Source: Oscillospiraceae bacterium (lineage in GTDB: Bacteria > Bacillota > Clostridia > Oscillospirales > Oscillospiraceae). From it: 64,000 nucleotides of DNA. Every line of letters starts with the position of its first letter. Position 1 is the first letter of the stretch. Shown one piece after another: positions 33,984 to 41,366 of the stretch. The stretch is from assembly GCA_020025595.1 (NCBI GenBank), contig JAHHRV010000001.1:1-64000 (forward strand), written 5' to 3'. The notes under the pieces are model-generated. The model worked only from the letters and a program-made list of their open reading frames with translations. It made no database searches and was not told the origin of the DNA. The position numbers were made by a program, and so were the translations under genes.

Positions 33984-34622
33984 ATGAATTTGATTCTGTT
34001 GGGTGCACCCGGTGCTGGTAAAGGTACTCAGGCAGAGCTTCTTGTAGATGCTCTGGGTATTCCCTCTATTTCCACCGGCAATATGCTCCGTGAGGCTATG
34101 GCCAATGGCACGGAGATTGGCAAACAAGCCAAACACTACATGGACAACGGTCTGCTGGTTCCGGACGAAGTCATCCTTGGCATCGTTGCGGAGCGTGTTG
34201 CTCAGCCTGACTGTGCAAACGGTTTTATTCTGGACGGGGTGCCTCGCACCCTGGCCCAGGCCGAAGCACTGGAAGCAAAGGGCATCCGGATCGACCATGT
34301 TGTTTCTATTGAGATTGACGACTCTGTGATCGAAGGTCGTATGACCGGTCGGCGTGTGTGCTCCAAGTGCGGCGCCAGCTACCATATTGTCGCTAATCCC
34401 ACCAAGGTTGAAGGCATCTGTGACGCTTGCGGCGCAGAGGTGATGATCCGTAAGGACGATACTCCTGAAACTGTTCAGAAGCGTCTGAAGGTTTATCACG
34501 AAGAAACCGAGGTGCTGAAAGACTTCTATGCCAAGCGCGGTAACCTGCGTATGGTAGATGGCGATCAGCCCATCAAGCAGATCACAGCTGAAATCTTGGA
34601 AAAAATTGGTGCAAAAGTATGA
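33984..34622 (+). CDS. adk: Adenylate kinase (zinc-LID type)
   Basis: Interconverts ATP, ADP and AMP. The P-loop GAPGAGKGT is at residues 7-15; STGNMLREAM binds AMP. The LID carries four cysteines (CSKC and CDAC), so it is the Gram-positive zinc form. 212 residues. Overlaps map by 4 bases. The secY-adk-map-infA order is standard for Firmicutes. Confidence 0.98.
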   Translation: MNLILLGAPGAGKGTQAELLVDALGIPSISTGNMLREAMANGTEIGKQAKHYMDNGLLVPDEVILGIVAERVAQPDCANGFILDGVPRTLAQAEALEAKGIRIDHVVSIEIDDSVIEGRMTGRRVCSKCGASYHIVANPTKVEGICDACGAEVMIRKDDTPETVQKRLKVYHEETEVLKDFYAKRGNLRMVDGDQPIKQITAEILEKIGAKV

Positions 34623-35374
34623 TCTCAATCAAGAATGAACATGAACTTCAGCGTATGCGTCAGGCTTGTAAAATTACCGCGGCAGCCCGTGCTCTGGCAG
34701 GGGAAATGGTAAAACCCGGCGTTACAACGAAGCAGATTGATAAAGCTGTTCACGATTATATCGTGAGCCAGGGCGCGAAACCGTCGTTCCTCGGCTATGG
34801 CGGCTTTCCCGGCAGTGCTTGCGTCAGCGTAAATGATGTCGTGATCCACGGTATTCCCGGCGGATATGTCTTAAAAGAAGGCGACATCGTCAGCGTCGAT
34901 GTGGGTGCGTACTATCTGGGATTTCATGGCGATTGTGCAGCAACTTTTGCATGCGGTACGATTTCCGATGAAGCACAGCGGCTCATTGATGTGACCCGCG
35001 AGAGCTTCTTTGAAGGATTGAAGTACGTGAAGCGCGGTAATCGCGTGTCTGATATCTCCCACGCCGTACAGAAGCATGTGGAGTCTAACGGTTTTTCAGT
35101 TGTGCGCTCGTTCGTAGGTCACGGCGTCGGCGCACAGCTGCACGAAGAACCCGAGGTGCCGAATTACGGTGCTCCGGGACGTGGACCCCGGCTGCTGCCG
35201 GGTATGACGATTGCCATTGAGCCTATGGTGTGTGCCGGCACTCATGAGGTCCGGGTACTCAGGGATCATTGGACGACCGTCACAGCCGATGGTAAATTGG
35301 CTGCCCACTATGAAAATACTGTACTCATCACCGACGGCGAGCCGGAAATACTCACCGTCACCGAAGGGCTTTAA
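34619..35374 (+). CDS. map: Methionine aminopeptidase, type I
   Basis: Removes N-terminal Met from new proteins, following deformylase. The 251-residue pita-bread fold has metal ligands in DVGAYYLGFHGDCAATF (two Asp), GHGVGAQLHEEPEVPN (His), TIAIEPMV (Glu) and the final Glu of HYENTVLI. The start overlaps adk (ATGATC at its stop). Confidence 0.98.
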   Translation: MISIKNEHELQRMRQACKITAAARALAGEMVKPGVTTKQIDKAVHDYIVSQGAKPSFLGYGGFPGSACVSVNDVVIHGIPGGYVLKEGDIVSVDVGAYYLGFHGDCAATFACGTISDEAQRLIDVTRESFFEGLKYVKRGNRVSDISHAVQKHVESNGFSVVRSFVGHGVGAQLHEEPEVPNYGAPGRGPRLLPGMTIAIEPMVCAGTHEVRVLRDHWTTVTADGKLAAHYENTVLITDGEPEILTVTEGL

Positions 35375-35376
35375 TT

Positions 35377-35679
35377 ATGGAACCAGGTAAACCTGATATA
35401 TGTATTTCTGATGTAGTGGCTTCCACCGCTGGCAGAGATTCCGGGCAACTGTTCTATGTAATCGGAACAGATGGTGTGTATGCGGAACTTGCAAACGGTA
35501 AGGATCGCTCTTTGGAAAAGCCCAAACTGAAGAAAATCAAACATGTAAATAAAGTCCTTCGCGCTGAGACCAGAGTTGCCGCCAAACTGAGAAGCGGCGA
35601 CAAAGTACTCAACAGCGAATTACGCAAGGACCTGGCTTATATCAGCCAGGAGGTAAACAGTCACAACCAAGGAGGTTAA
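35377..35679 (+). CDS. KOW-domain RNA-binding protein (YbzG/L14e-like)
   Basis: A 100-residue protein with an L14e/KOW-type fold: GDVVASTAGRDSGQLF-like opening (here SDVVASTAGRDSG) and a Lys-rich KPKLKKIKHVNK segment. A gene of this kind sits between map and infA in many Firmicutes (B. subtilis ybzG). Its role is unknown; ribosome or RNA binding is inferred from the fold. Begins 2 bases after map and ends just before the infA ribosome site. Confidence 0.83.
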   Translation: MEPGKPDICISDVVASTAGRDSGQLFYVIGTDGVYAELANGKDRSLEKPKLKKIKHVNKVLRAETRVAAKLRSGDKVLNSELRKDLAYISQEVNSHNQGG

Positions 35680-35683
35680 AATC

Positions 35684-35902
35684 TTGGCAAAGGACGACGT
35701 AATCGAAATTGAGGGCATCGTTGTCGATGCGCTGCCGAATGCAATGTTTACCGTTGACATTGGCAACGGTCACACCATTCTGGCACACATTTCCGGCAAG
35801 CTAAGGATGAACTTCATCAAAATCTTGCCCGGTGACAAGGTAACCGTTCAAATGTCTCCGTATGATCTGACTCAGGGTCGGATCACCTGGAGAAGTAAGT
35901 AA
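35684..35902 (+). CDS. infA: Translation initiation factor IF-1
   Basis: IF-1, 72 residues, OB fold blocking the A site during initiation. AKDDVIEIEGIVVDALPNAM opening and DKVTVQMSPYDLTQGRI are diagnostic. The start is TTG, with AAGGAGG 7 bases upstream. Confidence 0.98.
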   Translation: MAKDDVIEIEGIVVDALPNAMFTVDIGNGHTILAHISGKLRMNFIKILPGDKVTVQMSPYDLTQGRITWRSK

Positions 35903-35937
35903 AACAGAGATTCGTTCTCATATGGAGGTTAAACAGT

Positions 35938-36051
35938 ATGAAGGTAAGACCGTCCGTTAAACCCATGTGCGAAAAGTGCAAAATCATCAAGCGCAAGGGT
36001 CGCGTTATGGTAATTTGCGAAAACCCCAAACACAAGCAGAGACAAGGCTAA
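35938..36051 (+). CDS. rpmJ: 50S ribosomal protein L36, zinc form
   Basis: A 37-residue L36: MKVRPSVKPMCEKCKIIKRK then a C-terminal Cys and His (VICENPKHKQRQG). The Cys-Cys-Cys-His set makes it the zinc-binding type. GGAGG precedes the ATG; it lies between infA and rpsM as expected. Confidence 0.97.
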   Translation: MKVRPSVKPMCEKCKIIKRKGRVMVICENPKHKQRQG

Positions 36052-36070
36052 TAGGAGGTGCTGAAAGAAT

Positions 36071-36439
36071 ATGGCACGTATTGCTGGTATTGACCTGCCC
36101 CGCGAAAAGCGTATTGAAATTGGTCTGACTTATATCTATGGCATCGGCGCAACCCGCGCCAAGGAGATTCTGGAGAAGACTGGCATCAGCCCTGACACCC
36201 GCGTCAAGGATCTGACTGAAGACCAGGAAGCTCAGCTCCGTGAAGCCATCGAGCATAACTACACCATCGAAGGTGATCTGCGCAGAGAGACCGCTATGAA
36301 CATCAAGCGTCTGTCTGAAATCGGCTGCTATCGTGGCATGCGTCATCGTCGTGGTCTGCCCGTGCATGGTCAGCGTACTAAGACCAACGCTCGTACCCGT
36401 AAGGGTCCCAAGAAGACCATCGCTAATAAGAAGAAGTAA
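36071..36439 (+). CDS. rpsM: 30S ribosomal protein S13
   Basis: S13, 122 residues, contacts P-site tRNA and forms intersubunit bridges. ARIAGIDLPREKRIEIGLTY opening and RGLPVHGQRTKTNARTRKG near the C terminus. First gene of the classic alpha operon. Confidence 0.99.
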   Translation: MARIAGIDLPREKRIEIGLTYIYGIGATRAKEILEKTGISPDTRVKDLTEDQEAQLREAIEHNYTIEGDLRRETAMNIKRLSEIGCYRGMRHRRGLPVHGQRTKTNARTRKGPKKTIANKKK

Positions 36440-36454
36440 GGAGGGATATGTAAC

Positions 36455-36850
36455 ATGGCTAAAGCTACTAAGAAGGTTGTAAAGCGCCGCAGAGAGCGCA
36501 AGGTAGTTGAGAAGGGCGCGGCACATATCCGTTCCTCTTTCAACAACACCATGGTCACCATTACCGACCTGGAAGGCAATGCCCTGAGCTGGGCTTCCTC
36601 CGGCGGTCTGGGCTTCCGTGGCTCCAGAAAGTCCACCCCCTTTGCTGCACAGAGCGCTGCTGAGACTGCCGCTAATGCTGCTAAGGAGTATGGCCTGAAG
36701 ACCGTTGAGGTCTACGTTAAGGGCCCCGGCCAGGGACGTGAAGCTGCTATCCGTGCACTGCAGTCCGCAGGCCTGGAAGTCGTTATGATCAAGGACGTGA
36801 CTCCCATTCCTCACAATGGTTGCCGTCCTCCCAAGAGACGTCGTGTCTGA
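36455..36850 (+). CDS. rpsK: 30S ribosomal protein S11
   Basis: S11, 131 residues, platform protein. The AHIRSSFNNTMVTITD segment, VYVKGPGQGREAAIRAL and the basic CRPPKRRRV end are diagnostic. Confidence 0.99.
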   Translation: MAKATKKVVKRRRERKVVEKGAAHIRSSFNNTMVTITDLEGNALSWASSGGLGFRGSRKSTPFAAQSAAETAANAAKEYGLKTVEVYVKGPGQGREAAIRALQSAGLEVVMIKDVTPIPHNGCRPPKRRRV

Positions 36851-36876
36851 TTTTGCAATAGGAGGAATTTTGCGTT

Positions 36877-37473
36877 ATGGCTAAGAATATGCAGCCCGTG
36901 CTGAAGCGTTGCAGAACTCTGGGCGTTTCTCCTGCCGCAATGGGTTATTCCAAGACTTCCAACAAGAACCCCGGCGGCCAGAGAAGAGCTAAGAAGTCCG
37001 AGTACGCTGCTCAGCTGACTGAGAAGCAGAAGGTCAAGTTTGTTTACGGTGTGCAGGAAAAGCAGTTCCGTAATTATTATGAAAAGGCATCCCGCGCAGA
37101 GGGCAACACTGGTGAAGTGCTGCTGACCTACGTGGAGCGCAGACTGGACAATGTTGTCTACCGTCTGGGCTTTGCCAACACCCGCCGCCAGGCTCGCCAG
37201 CTGGTGAACCATGGTCATTTCACTGTCAACGGCAACCGCGTTAACATTCCCAGCTTCCTGGTGAAGACCGGTGATGTCGTTGCTGTGTGCGAGAAGAGCG
37301 TTTCCAGCAACTTCTTCAAGAAGCTGAAGGAAGACGATGCATTTGTTGCTGCTCCCAAGTGGCTGGATCGTGACAAGAATACCCTCACCGGTAAGGTCAT
37401 TGCTATGCCCACTAAGGCGGACATCGACTTCGACATCGCCGAGCACCTGATCGTCGAGTTGTACTCCAAGTAA
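36877..37473 (+). CDS. rpsD: 30S ribosomal protein S4
   Basis: S4, 198 residues, primary 16S-binding protein and repressor of the alpha operon in E. coli. The S4 RNA-binding domain is near the middle (RLDNVVYRLGFANTRRQARQ, LVNHGHFTVNG). The N-terminal segment has only one Cys, so no zinc site. Located with rpoA, unlike B. subtilis where rpsD is elsewhere. Confidence 0.98.
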   Translation: MAKNMQPVLKRCRTLGVSPAAMGYSKTSNKNPGGQRRAKKSEYAAQLTEKQKVKFVYGVQEKQFRNYYEKASRAEGNTGEVLLTYVERRLDNVVYRLGFANTRRQARQLVNHGHFTVNGNRVNIPSFLVKTGDVVAVCEKSVSSNFFKKLKEDDAFVAAPKWLDRDKNTLTGKVIAMPTKADIDFDIAEHLIVELYSK

Positions 37474-37507
37474 TCGACCCCCTCGTTTCGTTCGTATGTA
37501 TTTCAGT

Positions 37508-37529
37508 TGGGGTGGTTACTTCCACCCCA
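37508..37529 (+). promoter_or_regulatory. Hairpin in the rpsD-rpoA spacer
   Basis: Perfect 8-bp stem TGGGGTGG/CCACCCCA with a 6-base loop, followed by ACAC and no T-run, so not a typical terminator. It ends just before the AAGGAGG of rpoA and could tune rpoA translation or stability. Confidence 0.45.
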
Positions 37530-37552
37530 CACTACAAGGAGGGTATTGATTC

Positions 37553-38512
37553 ATGGTAGAAATTGAAAAGCCTCGTATTACCTGTATGGATTCTGCTGAG
37601 GATGTCTCATACGGCAAGTATGTAGTCGAACCTCTGGAGCGCGGCTACGGCACCACGCTGGGTAACTCCCTGCGTCGGATCCTGCTGTCCAGCCTGCCCG
37701 GCACCGCTGCGACCTCTATTAAGATCGCCGGTGTTCAGCATGAGTTCTCCACCATTCCCGGTGTGAAGGAAGATGTTACTGAGATCGTTCTGAATGTGAA
37801 GCGCATTATTGCAAAGCTCCACTGCCAGGGCGTGAAGACCGTATATATCGATGCTGTCGGCCCCTGTGAAATCAGAGCGGGCGACATTAAGGCCGATGGT
37901 GAGGTTGAGATTCTCAACCCGGATCTGCTGATCTGCACCCTGGGCCCCGATGCTACCTTCAACATGGAGATCACTATGAGCCACGGCCGTGGCTATGTGT
38001 CCTCCGATCGGAACAAGAATGCGCAGACTCCCATCGGCGTAATTCCCATCGACTCCATCTACACCCCTGTTTACAAGGTGAACTACACCGTTGAAAACAC
38101 TCGTGTAGGCAACATGACTGATTTTGATAAGCTGACCCTGGAGGTCTGGACCGATTCCACCATCTCTGCTCGCGACGCTGTGAGCCTGGGTGCAAAGATC
38201 ATGTCCGATCACCTGAGCCTGTTTACCAATCTGTCTGACACCGTGGGCTCTAGCACCACTGTGGTGGAGAAGACTTCTGACAGACCTGATGCCAAGCTGG
38301 CAATGACTATCGATGAGCTGGATCTGTCCGTCCGTAGCTTCAACTGCCTGAAGCGTGCCAACATCAACACCGTTGCTGATCTGATCAACAAGACCGGCGA
38401 GGATATGATGAAGGTTCGTAACATGGGCAAGAAGTCTCTGGACGAAGTACAGAAGAAGCTTGAGATGATGGGTCTGTCCCTGGCCAGTGACGATTCTGGC
38501 AGCAACAACTAA
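37553..38512 (+). CDS. rpoA: RNA polymerase alpha subunit
   Basis: Alpha subunit, 319 residues. The N-terminal assembly domain has the LERGYGTTLGNSLRRILLSS motif; the C-terminal domain (about 245-310) binds UP elements and activators (SVRSFNCLKRANINTVADL). Placed between rpsD and rplQ as usual. Confidence 0.99.
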   Translation: MVEIEKPRITCMDSAEDVSYGKYVVEPLERGYGTTLGNSLRRILLSSLPGTAATSIKIAGVQHEFSTIPGVKEDVTEIVLNVKRIIAKLHCQGVKTVYIDAVGPCEIRAGDIKADGEVEILNPDLLICTLGPDATFNMEITMSHGRGYVSSDRNKNAQTPIGVIPIDSIYTPVYKVNYTVENTRVGNMTDFDKLTLEVWTDSTISARDAVSLGAKIMSDHLSLFTNLSDTVGSSTTVVEKTSDRPDAKLAMTIDELDLSVRSFNCLKRANINTVADLINKTGEDMMKVRNMGKKSLDEVQKKLEMMGLSLASDDSGSNN

Positions 38513-38542
38513 GTTAACCTTTCAAGTAAGGAGGAAACGTTC

Positions 38543-38884
38543 ATGTTTGGCACTCGTAAGCTGGGCAAAACCAGCACTCAGAGAAGAGCTATGCTGCGTC
38601 AGCAGGTCACCGATCTGCTGGAGCACGGCAAGATGGAGACCACCTTCTACCGCGCCAAGGAGATCCAGCCCGTGGTTGAGAAGATGATCACCCTGGGCAA
38701 GAAGGGCAACCTGGCTGCTTACCGTAGAGCTCTGGGTTACATCACCAAGGAAGATGTTGCTCAGAAGCTGTTTAAGGAGATCGCTCCCAAGTACGCTGAC
38801 CGTAACGGCGGCTACACCAGAGTGACCCGCATTGGTGAGCGCCGCGGTGATGCTGCTGAGATGGCAGTCATCGAGCTGGTGTAA
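38543..38884 (+). CDS. rplQ: 50S ribosomal protein L17
   Basis: L17, 113 residues, near the tunnel exit. RKLGKTSTQRRAMLRQQVTDLLEHG opening-type segment and the final GGYTRVTRIGERRGDAAEMAVIEL fit. Last gene of the superoperon; a strong terminator follows. The ecf transporter genes and truA that often follow are absent. Confidence 0.98.
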   Translation: MFGTRKLGKTSTQRRAMLRQQVTDLLEHGKMETTFYRAKEIQPVVEKMITLGKKGNLAAYRRALGYITKEDVAQKLFKEIAPKYADRNGGYTRVTRIGERRGDAAEMAVIELV

Positions 38885-38904
38885 TCCAAAAAGGCTTGTG
38901 ATAA

Positions 38905-38936
38905 TTGAACGGTGCAGTATTTACTGCACCGTTTTT
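38905..38936 (+). terminator. Terminator of the ribosomal superoperon
   Basis: Perfect 11-bp stem ACGGTGCAGTA/TACTGCACCGT (38909-38932) with a two-base loop, then TTTTT; 24 bases after the rplQ stop. Confidence 0.93.
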
Positions 38937-39026
38937 CGCATATTCGGGCAGGGAAGCGGATGCATGGTTTCCTTGCTGTCGGCTTTTCTCTGTGAGATTA
39001 TTCGAAAGAACACAGTTCCCGATGAT

Positions 39027-39065
39027 AAAAAAAGGACACTTAGATTCTTCTAAGTGTCCTTTTTT
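39027..39065. terminator. Bidirectional terminator
   Basis: Stem GGACACTTAGA/TCTAAGTGTCC with TTCT loop, flanked by seven A and six T. It lies about 190 bases past the minus-strand operon and 140 past rplQ, so it insulates both. The remaining 39066-39255 holds only small hairpins (for example GACAGAA/TTCTGTC at 39099-39115) and no gene I can support. Confidence 0.88.
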
Positions 39066-39255
39066 GTTTGTTATAAAGAGATGTTGACAGTGCAATTGGA
39101 CAGAAAACTTCTGTCGGAGCCTCTGTGCCTGCGTAAGCATAATTTCGAGTTCTTAGCAAGCCAAATATCGTCGGATAAAATTGGCCGGTATAAAGGCACT
39201 GACGGATGGAGTGGGGGAGCTATGAACTCAATCCGGAACAGAATGGCGATTGTTT

Positions 39256-39849
39256 TTACAATCTATGATACCGAAAATCACACTTTTCACCGCCGTCAGC
39301 AAGAGTGGTGGTGCGTTCCAACCGCATACCGATCAGCTCCGCCAGCATATAGTCGAGTTTGCACAGATAATGAGCTAGCTCAAAGCAGCCTTCGTACCGG
39401 CAAAGGTCGCAAACACCGCACTTCGTATAATCATAGCCCAGGTCATATGCTCCATTTCCGGGCAAAACATCTACGATCCAATCATTTTCGTATTTTCTGC
39501 GATGGGTCTGTTCTGACCATTTGATTCTGCCGGGCATCCTTTTTGGAGAAAGATACTGATCTGCGTTTCCCATAAGAATCTGAAAGAGACGACTGCCCTT
39601 AAGCCCTTGCTCCAGAATTTGATAGTTCTGATCTGGAGAGAGGGAATTGCAGCTATTCATCGCAATAAACCACGCAGCCAAGGCATAGCTGCTCAGTAAA
39701 GGATTATCTGCACCAATATCTTTGGCTCTGGCGCAGATCGACCGGAATTCCTGCACAGTTGCTTTGCGCAGTTCCCCGGTAGGCATCGCTTCCTTTGTCA
39801 GGATCGGCATTACAACATCCATAAGTTGGAAGGTAAAGTTTCGTTTCAT
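39256..39849 (-). CDS. ATC-hydrolase-like protein (L-2-amino-thiazoline-4-carboxylate hydrolase family)
   Basis: A soluble protein of about 197 residues resembling the ATC_hydrolase family. The C-terminal half is typical: YDYTKCGVCDLCRYEG, a Cys-rich run, then ERTTTLADGGEKCDFRYHR at the end. Family founders open the thiazoline ring of ATC to make cysteine precursors; most clostridial members are uncharacterised, so the substrate here is unknown. The ATG at 39849 has GGGAG 12 bases upstream; a TTG start at 39861 is possible. It is the last gene of a three-gene minus-strand operon with a membrane protein and a methyltransferase-like protein. Confidence 0.75.
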   Translation of the reverse strand: MKRNFTFQLMDVVMPILTKEAMPTGELRKATVQEFRSICARAKDIGADNPLLSSYALAAWFIAMNSCNSLSPDQNYQILEQGLKGSRLFQILMGNADQYLSPKRMPGRIKWSEQTHRRKYENDWIVDVLPGNGAYDLGYDYTKCGVCDLCRYEGCFELAHYLCKLDYMLAELIGMRLERTTTLADGGEKCDFRYHRL

Positions 39850-39885
39850 AAAAATACACAACTCCCGGTATTCCGCCTTGAAATC

Positions 39886-40371
39886 TTATAAAAGGGACAG
39901 GATCCATCCGTCAATTACGGCAACAATGAAAAACATTGCGATTCCTTTCGTAAAGGAAATCAGGTGTTTTTTGGGGTCGCGATACAGTTCCGGCTGATTT
40001 TCGGTGCCAGAAAAGCGGACACGCTTTGAGTGCCGCCACCATAGCAGATCCATCACGAAAAAGTCGAATGCATTGAGAATTTCTCCCATAACGAGAACAT
40101 TCAGAAAGTTCGGTAAGAAGCCGTCCTTGCGAATAAAGAAGCACAGAATCAGAAGCAGGATCCCATAGAGCAGCTGATTAGCAAGAAAGCTGGTCACCGG
40201 GGATACAGTTTTGACCTGCAAGCCTAGTGCGGGATTGGCTTTCACCATGCTTTGAATCTCATCCGGATAAGACGACAAACTTTTCAGATTCTTCTCGTCT
40301 GTGCCGGTTGCTAGATAGCAGATGCCCCAGAAAGCCAGACACAGACAAATCGTTTCGATTATCAAAATCAT
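39886..40371 (-). CDS. Membrane protein of unknown function
   Basis: A 161-residue protein I do not recognise. Hydrophobic segments are near residues 2-22, 60-85 (QLLYGILLLILCFFI), 92-110 and 140-161, so about four membrane helices with a charged loop (KRVRFSGTENQPELYRDPKK) before the last. The start ATG at 40371 follows GGAGG by 7 bases and lies one base from the end of the upstream methyltransferase gene. Co-transcription with that gene and the ATC-hydrolase-like gene is likely. Confidence 0.7.
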   Translation of the reverse strand: MILIIETICLCLAFWGICYLATGTDEKNLKSLSSYPDEIQSMVKANPALGLQVKTVSPVTSFLANQLLYGILLLILCFFIRKDGFLPNFLNVLVMGEILNAFDFFVMDLLWWRHSKRVRFSGTENQPELYRDPKKHLISFTKGIAMFFIVAVIDGWILSLL

Positions 40372-40372
40372 A

Positions 40373-40873
40373 TCATTTCCTCCACCCATCTCTGGGAAAC
40401 CAGGGGATGCAGCGATTGACTTTGCTGCAGTAGTTTGAATAGGCCTGCCCGTATCGCTCAGCCAGCCATTTTTCTTCTGTCTGTTTTACCATGACAGTCA
40501 TAACTGCATGGTAAACGGGGCACAGAACCAGTAAAAGCAGGTTTCCGCTCAGAAACAGAAGCCCCCACATCAGCAGCATCACTGCCGTGTAGATAGGATT
40601 TCGCACCCAAGCATATGCGCCGGAAGTAACCAGTTCGTTTTGGCGAATGTGACGGGCAATTTTTGTGGTGATTACAGCATTGCACCAAAGCACCGCTGCG
40701 ACAATCAGACAGACAAGCCCCAGAAGCATTATAGGCAGGCCAGCAGCGCTCAGATGAATGACGGGAAGCAGACGGTAATGGTTCAGAAGCAGCGCAGTAA
40801 GCGTCATCACAAAGGACACCGCCGCATAGTACGGACCAACACCGAACTGAGATAAAGGCTTCTTTTCTTCCAT
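40373..40873 (-). CDS. Isoprenylcysteine carboxyl methyltransferase-like membrane protein
   Basis: A 166-residue membrane protein of the ICMT/PEMT-like superfamily. Four to five helices are visible. The SAM-binding signature appears as LVTSGAYAWVRNPIYTA (about residues 82-98), followed by a helical hairpin and EEKWLAERYGQAYSNYCSKV with the conserved Glu and Tyr. Bacterial members methylate diverse small or lipid substrates; the target is unknown. ATG at 40873 is preceded by GTGAGG. First gene of the operon, with a consensus promoter and an inverted repeat upstream. Confidence 0.82.
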   Translation of the reverse strand: MEEKKPLSQFGVGPYYAAVSFVMTLTALLLNHYRLLPVIHLSAAGLPIMLLGLVCLIVAAVLWCNAVITTKIARHIRQNELVTSGAYAWVRNPIYTAVMLLMWGLLFLSGNLLLLVLCPVYHAVMTVMVKQTEEKWLAERYGQAYSNYCSKVNRCIPWFPRDGWRK

Positions 40874-40893
40874 AGGACACCTCACAATCATAT

Positions 40894-40911
40894 CGTTAGC
40901 TTTAACTAACC
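40894..40911 (-). promoter_or_regulatory. Operator-like inverted repeat
   Basis: CGTTAG-CTTTAA-CTAACG-like dyad (GTTAG at 40895-40899, CTAAC at 40906-40910), covering the predicted start site of the minus-strand operon. MarR- or TetR-type repressors use sites of this size and place; no such regulator is encoded nearby. Confidence 0.45.
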
Positions 40912-40913
40912 GA

Positions 40914-40942
40914 ATGATAGCACAGTTTTATTTAGTTTTCAA
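40914..40942 (-). promoter_or_regulatory. Promoter of the ICMT-like / ATC-hydrolase-like operon
   Basis: On the minus strand: TTGAAA (40942-40937), 17-base spacer, TATCAT (40919-40914); transcription start predicted near 40907, inside the dyad. Confidence 0.7.
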
Positions 40943-41045
40943 TGATCAAGATCTTCAATCCGAAGGGTACATCAAATATTATGTATGAAATCTTCCGATG
41001 ATTGGGGGGAACGCTATTTCTAGTATGCGATTTCTAAAGGGAAAA

Positions 41046-41080
41046 GAAAAAACCTCGAAAACCGAAGTTTTCGAGGTTTT
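41046..41080 (-). terminator. Terminator of tRNA-Thr
   Basis: Perfect 12-bp stem AACCTCGAAAAC/GTTTTCGAGGTT with CGAA loop directly after the CCA end; the minus-strand product ends in six U. Confidence 0.9.
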
Positions 41081-41156
<76 letters not shown>

Positions 41157-41196
41157 AAGTGGTTTGTTTTGTTGTGCCGCACCAGACGACTTCATT

Positions 41197-41225
41197 AGTA
41201 TACATCAGAGGTCTTAAAATGTCAA
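41197..41225 (-). promoter_or_regulatory. Promoter of tRNA-Thr
   Basis: Minus strand: perfect TTGACA (41225-41220), 17-base spacer, TATACT (41202-41197), about 40 bases before the tRNA 5' end. Confidence 0.85.
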
Positions 41226-41282
41226 GCGTTATTTTAGAAAAAATCGAAAAAAGTTTTTAGAGCAAAAAAGAGGTCGGATTAG

Positions 41283-41319
41283 TTGCTCATTTTCCCACAT
41301 TATGATATAATTTTCCCAC
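41283..41319 (+). promoter_or_regulatory. plsY promoter with two 21-base-spaced repeats
   Basis: TTGCTC (41283-41288), 17-base spacer, perfect TATAAT (41306-41311). The nine-base repeat TTTTCCCAC occurs at 41290-41298 and 41311-41319, flanking the -10, with a spacing of exactly two helical turns and a shared TGATATA further on. This looks like a direct-repeat operator; the regulator is not known. Confidence 0.6.
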
Positions 41320-41366
41320 CGAGATGTGATATATTGTTAACAAAACAAGTTAGAAAGGTTTTTTCT

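Noticed and set aside
39054..39524. 156-codon plus-strand frame after rplQ
   Set aside because: Starts inside a terminator and runs over the antisense of the ATC-hydrolase-like gene; no ribosome site.
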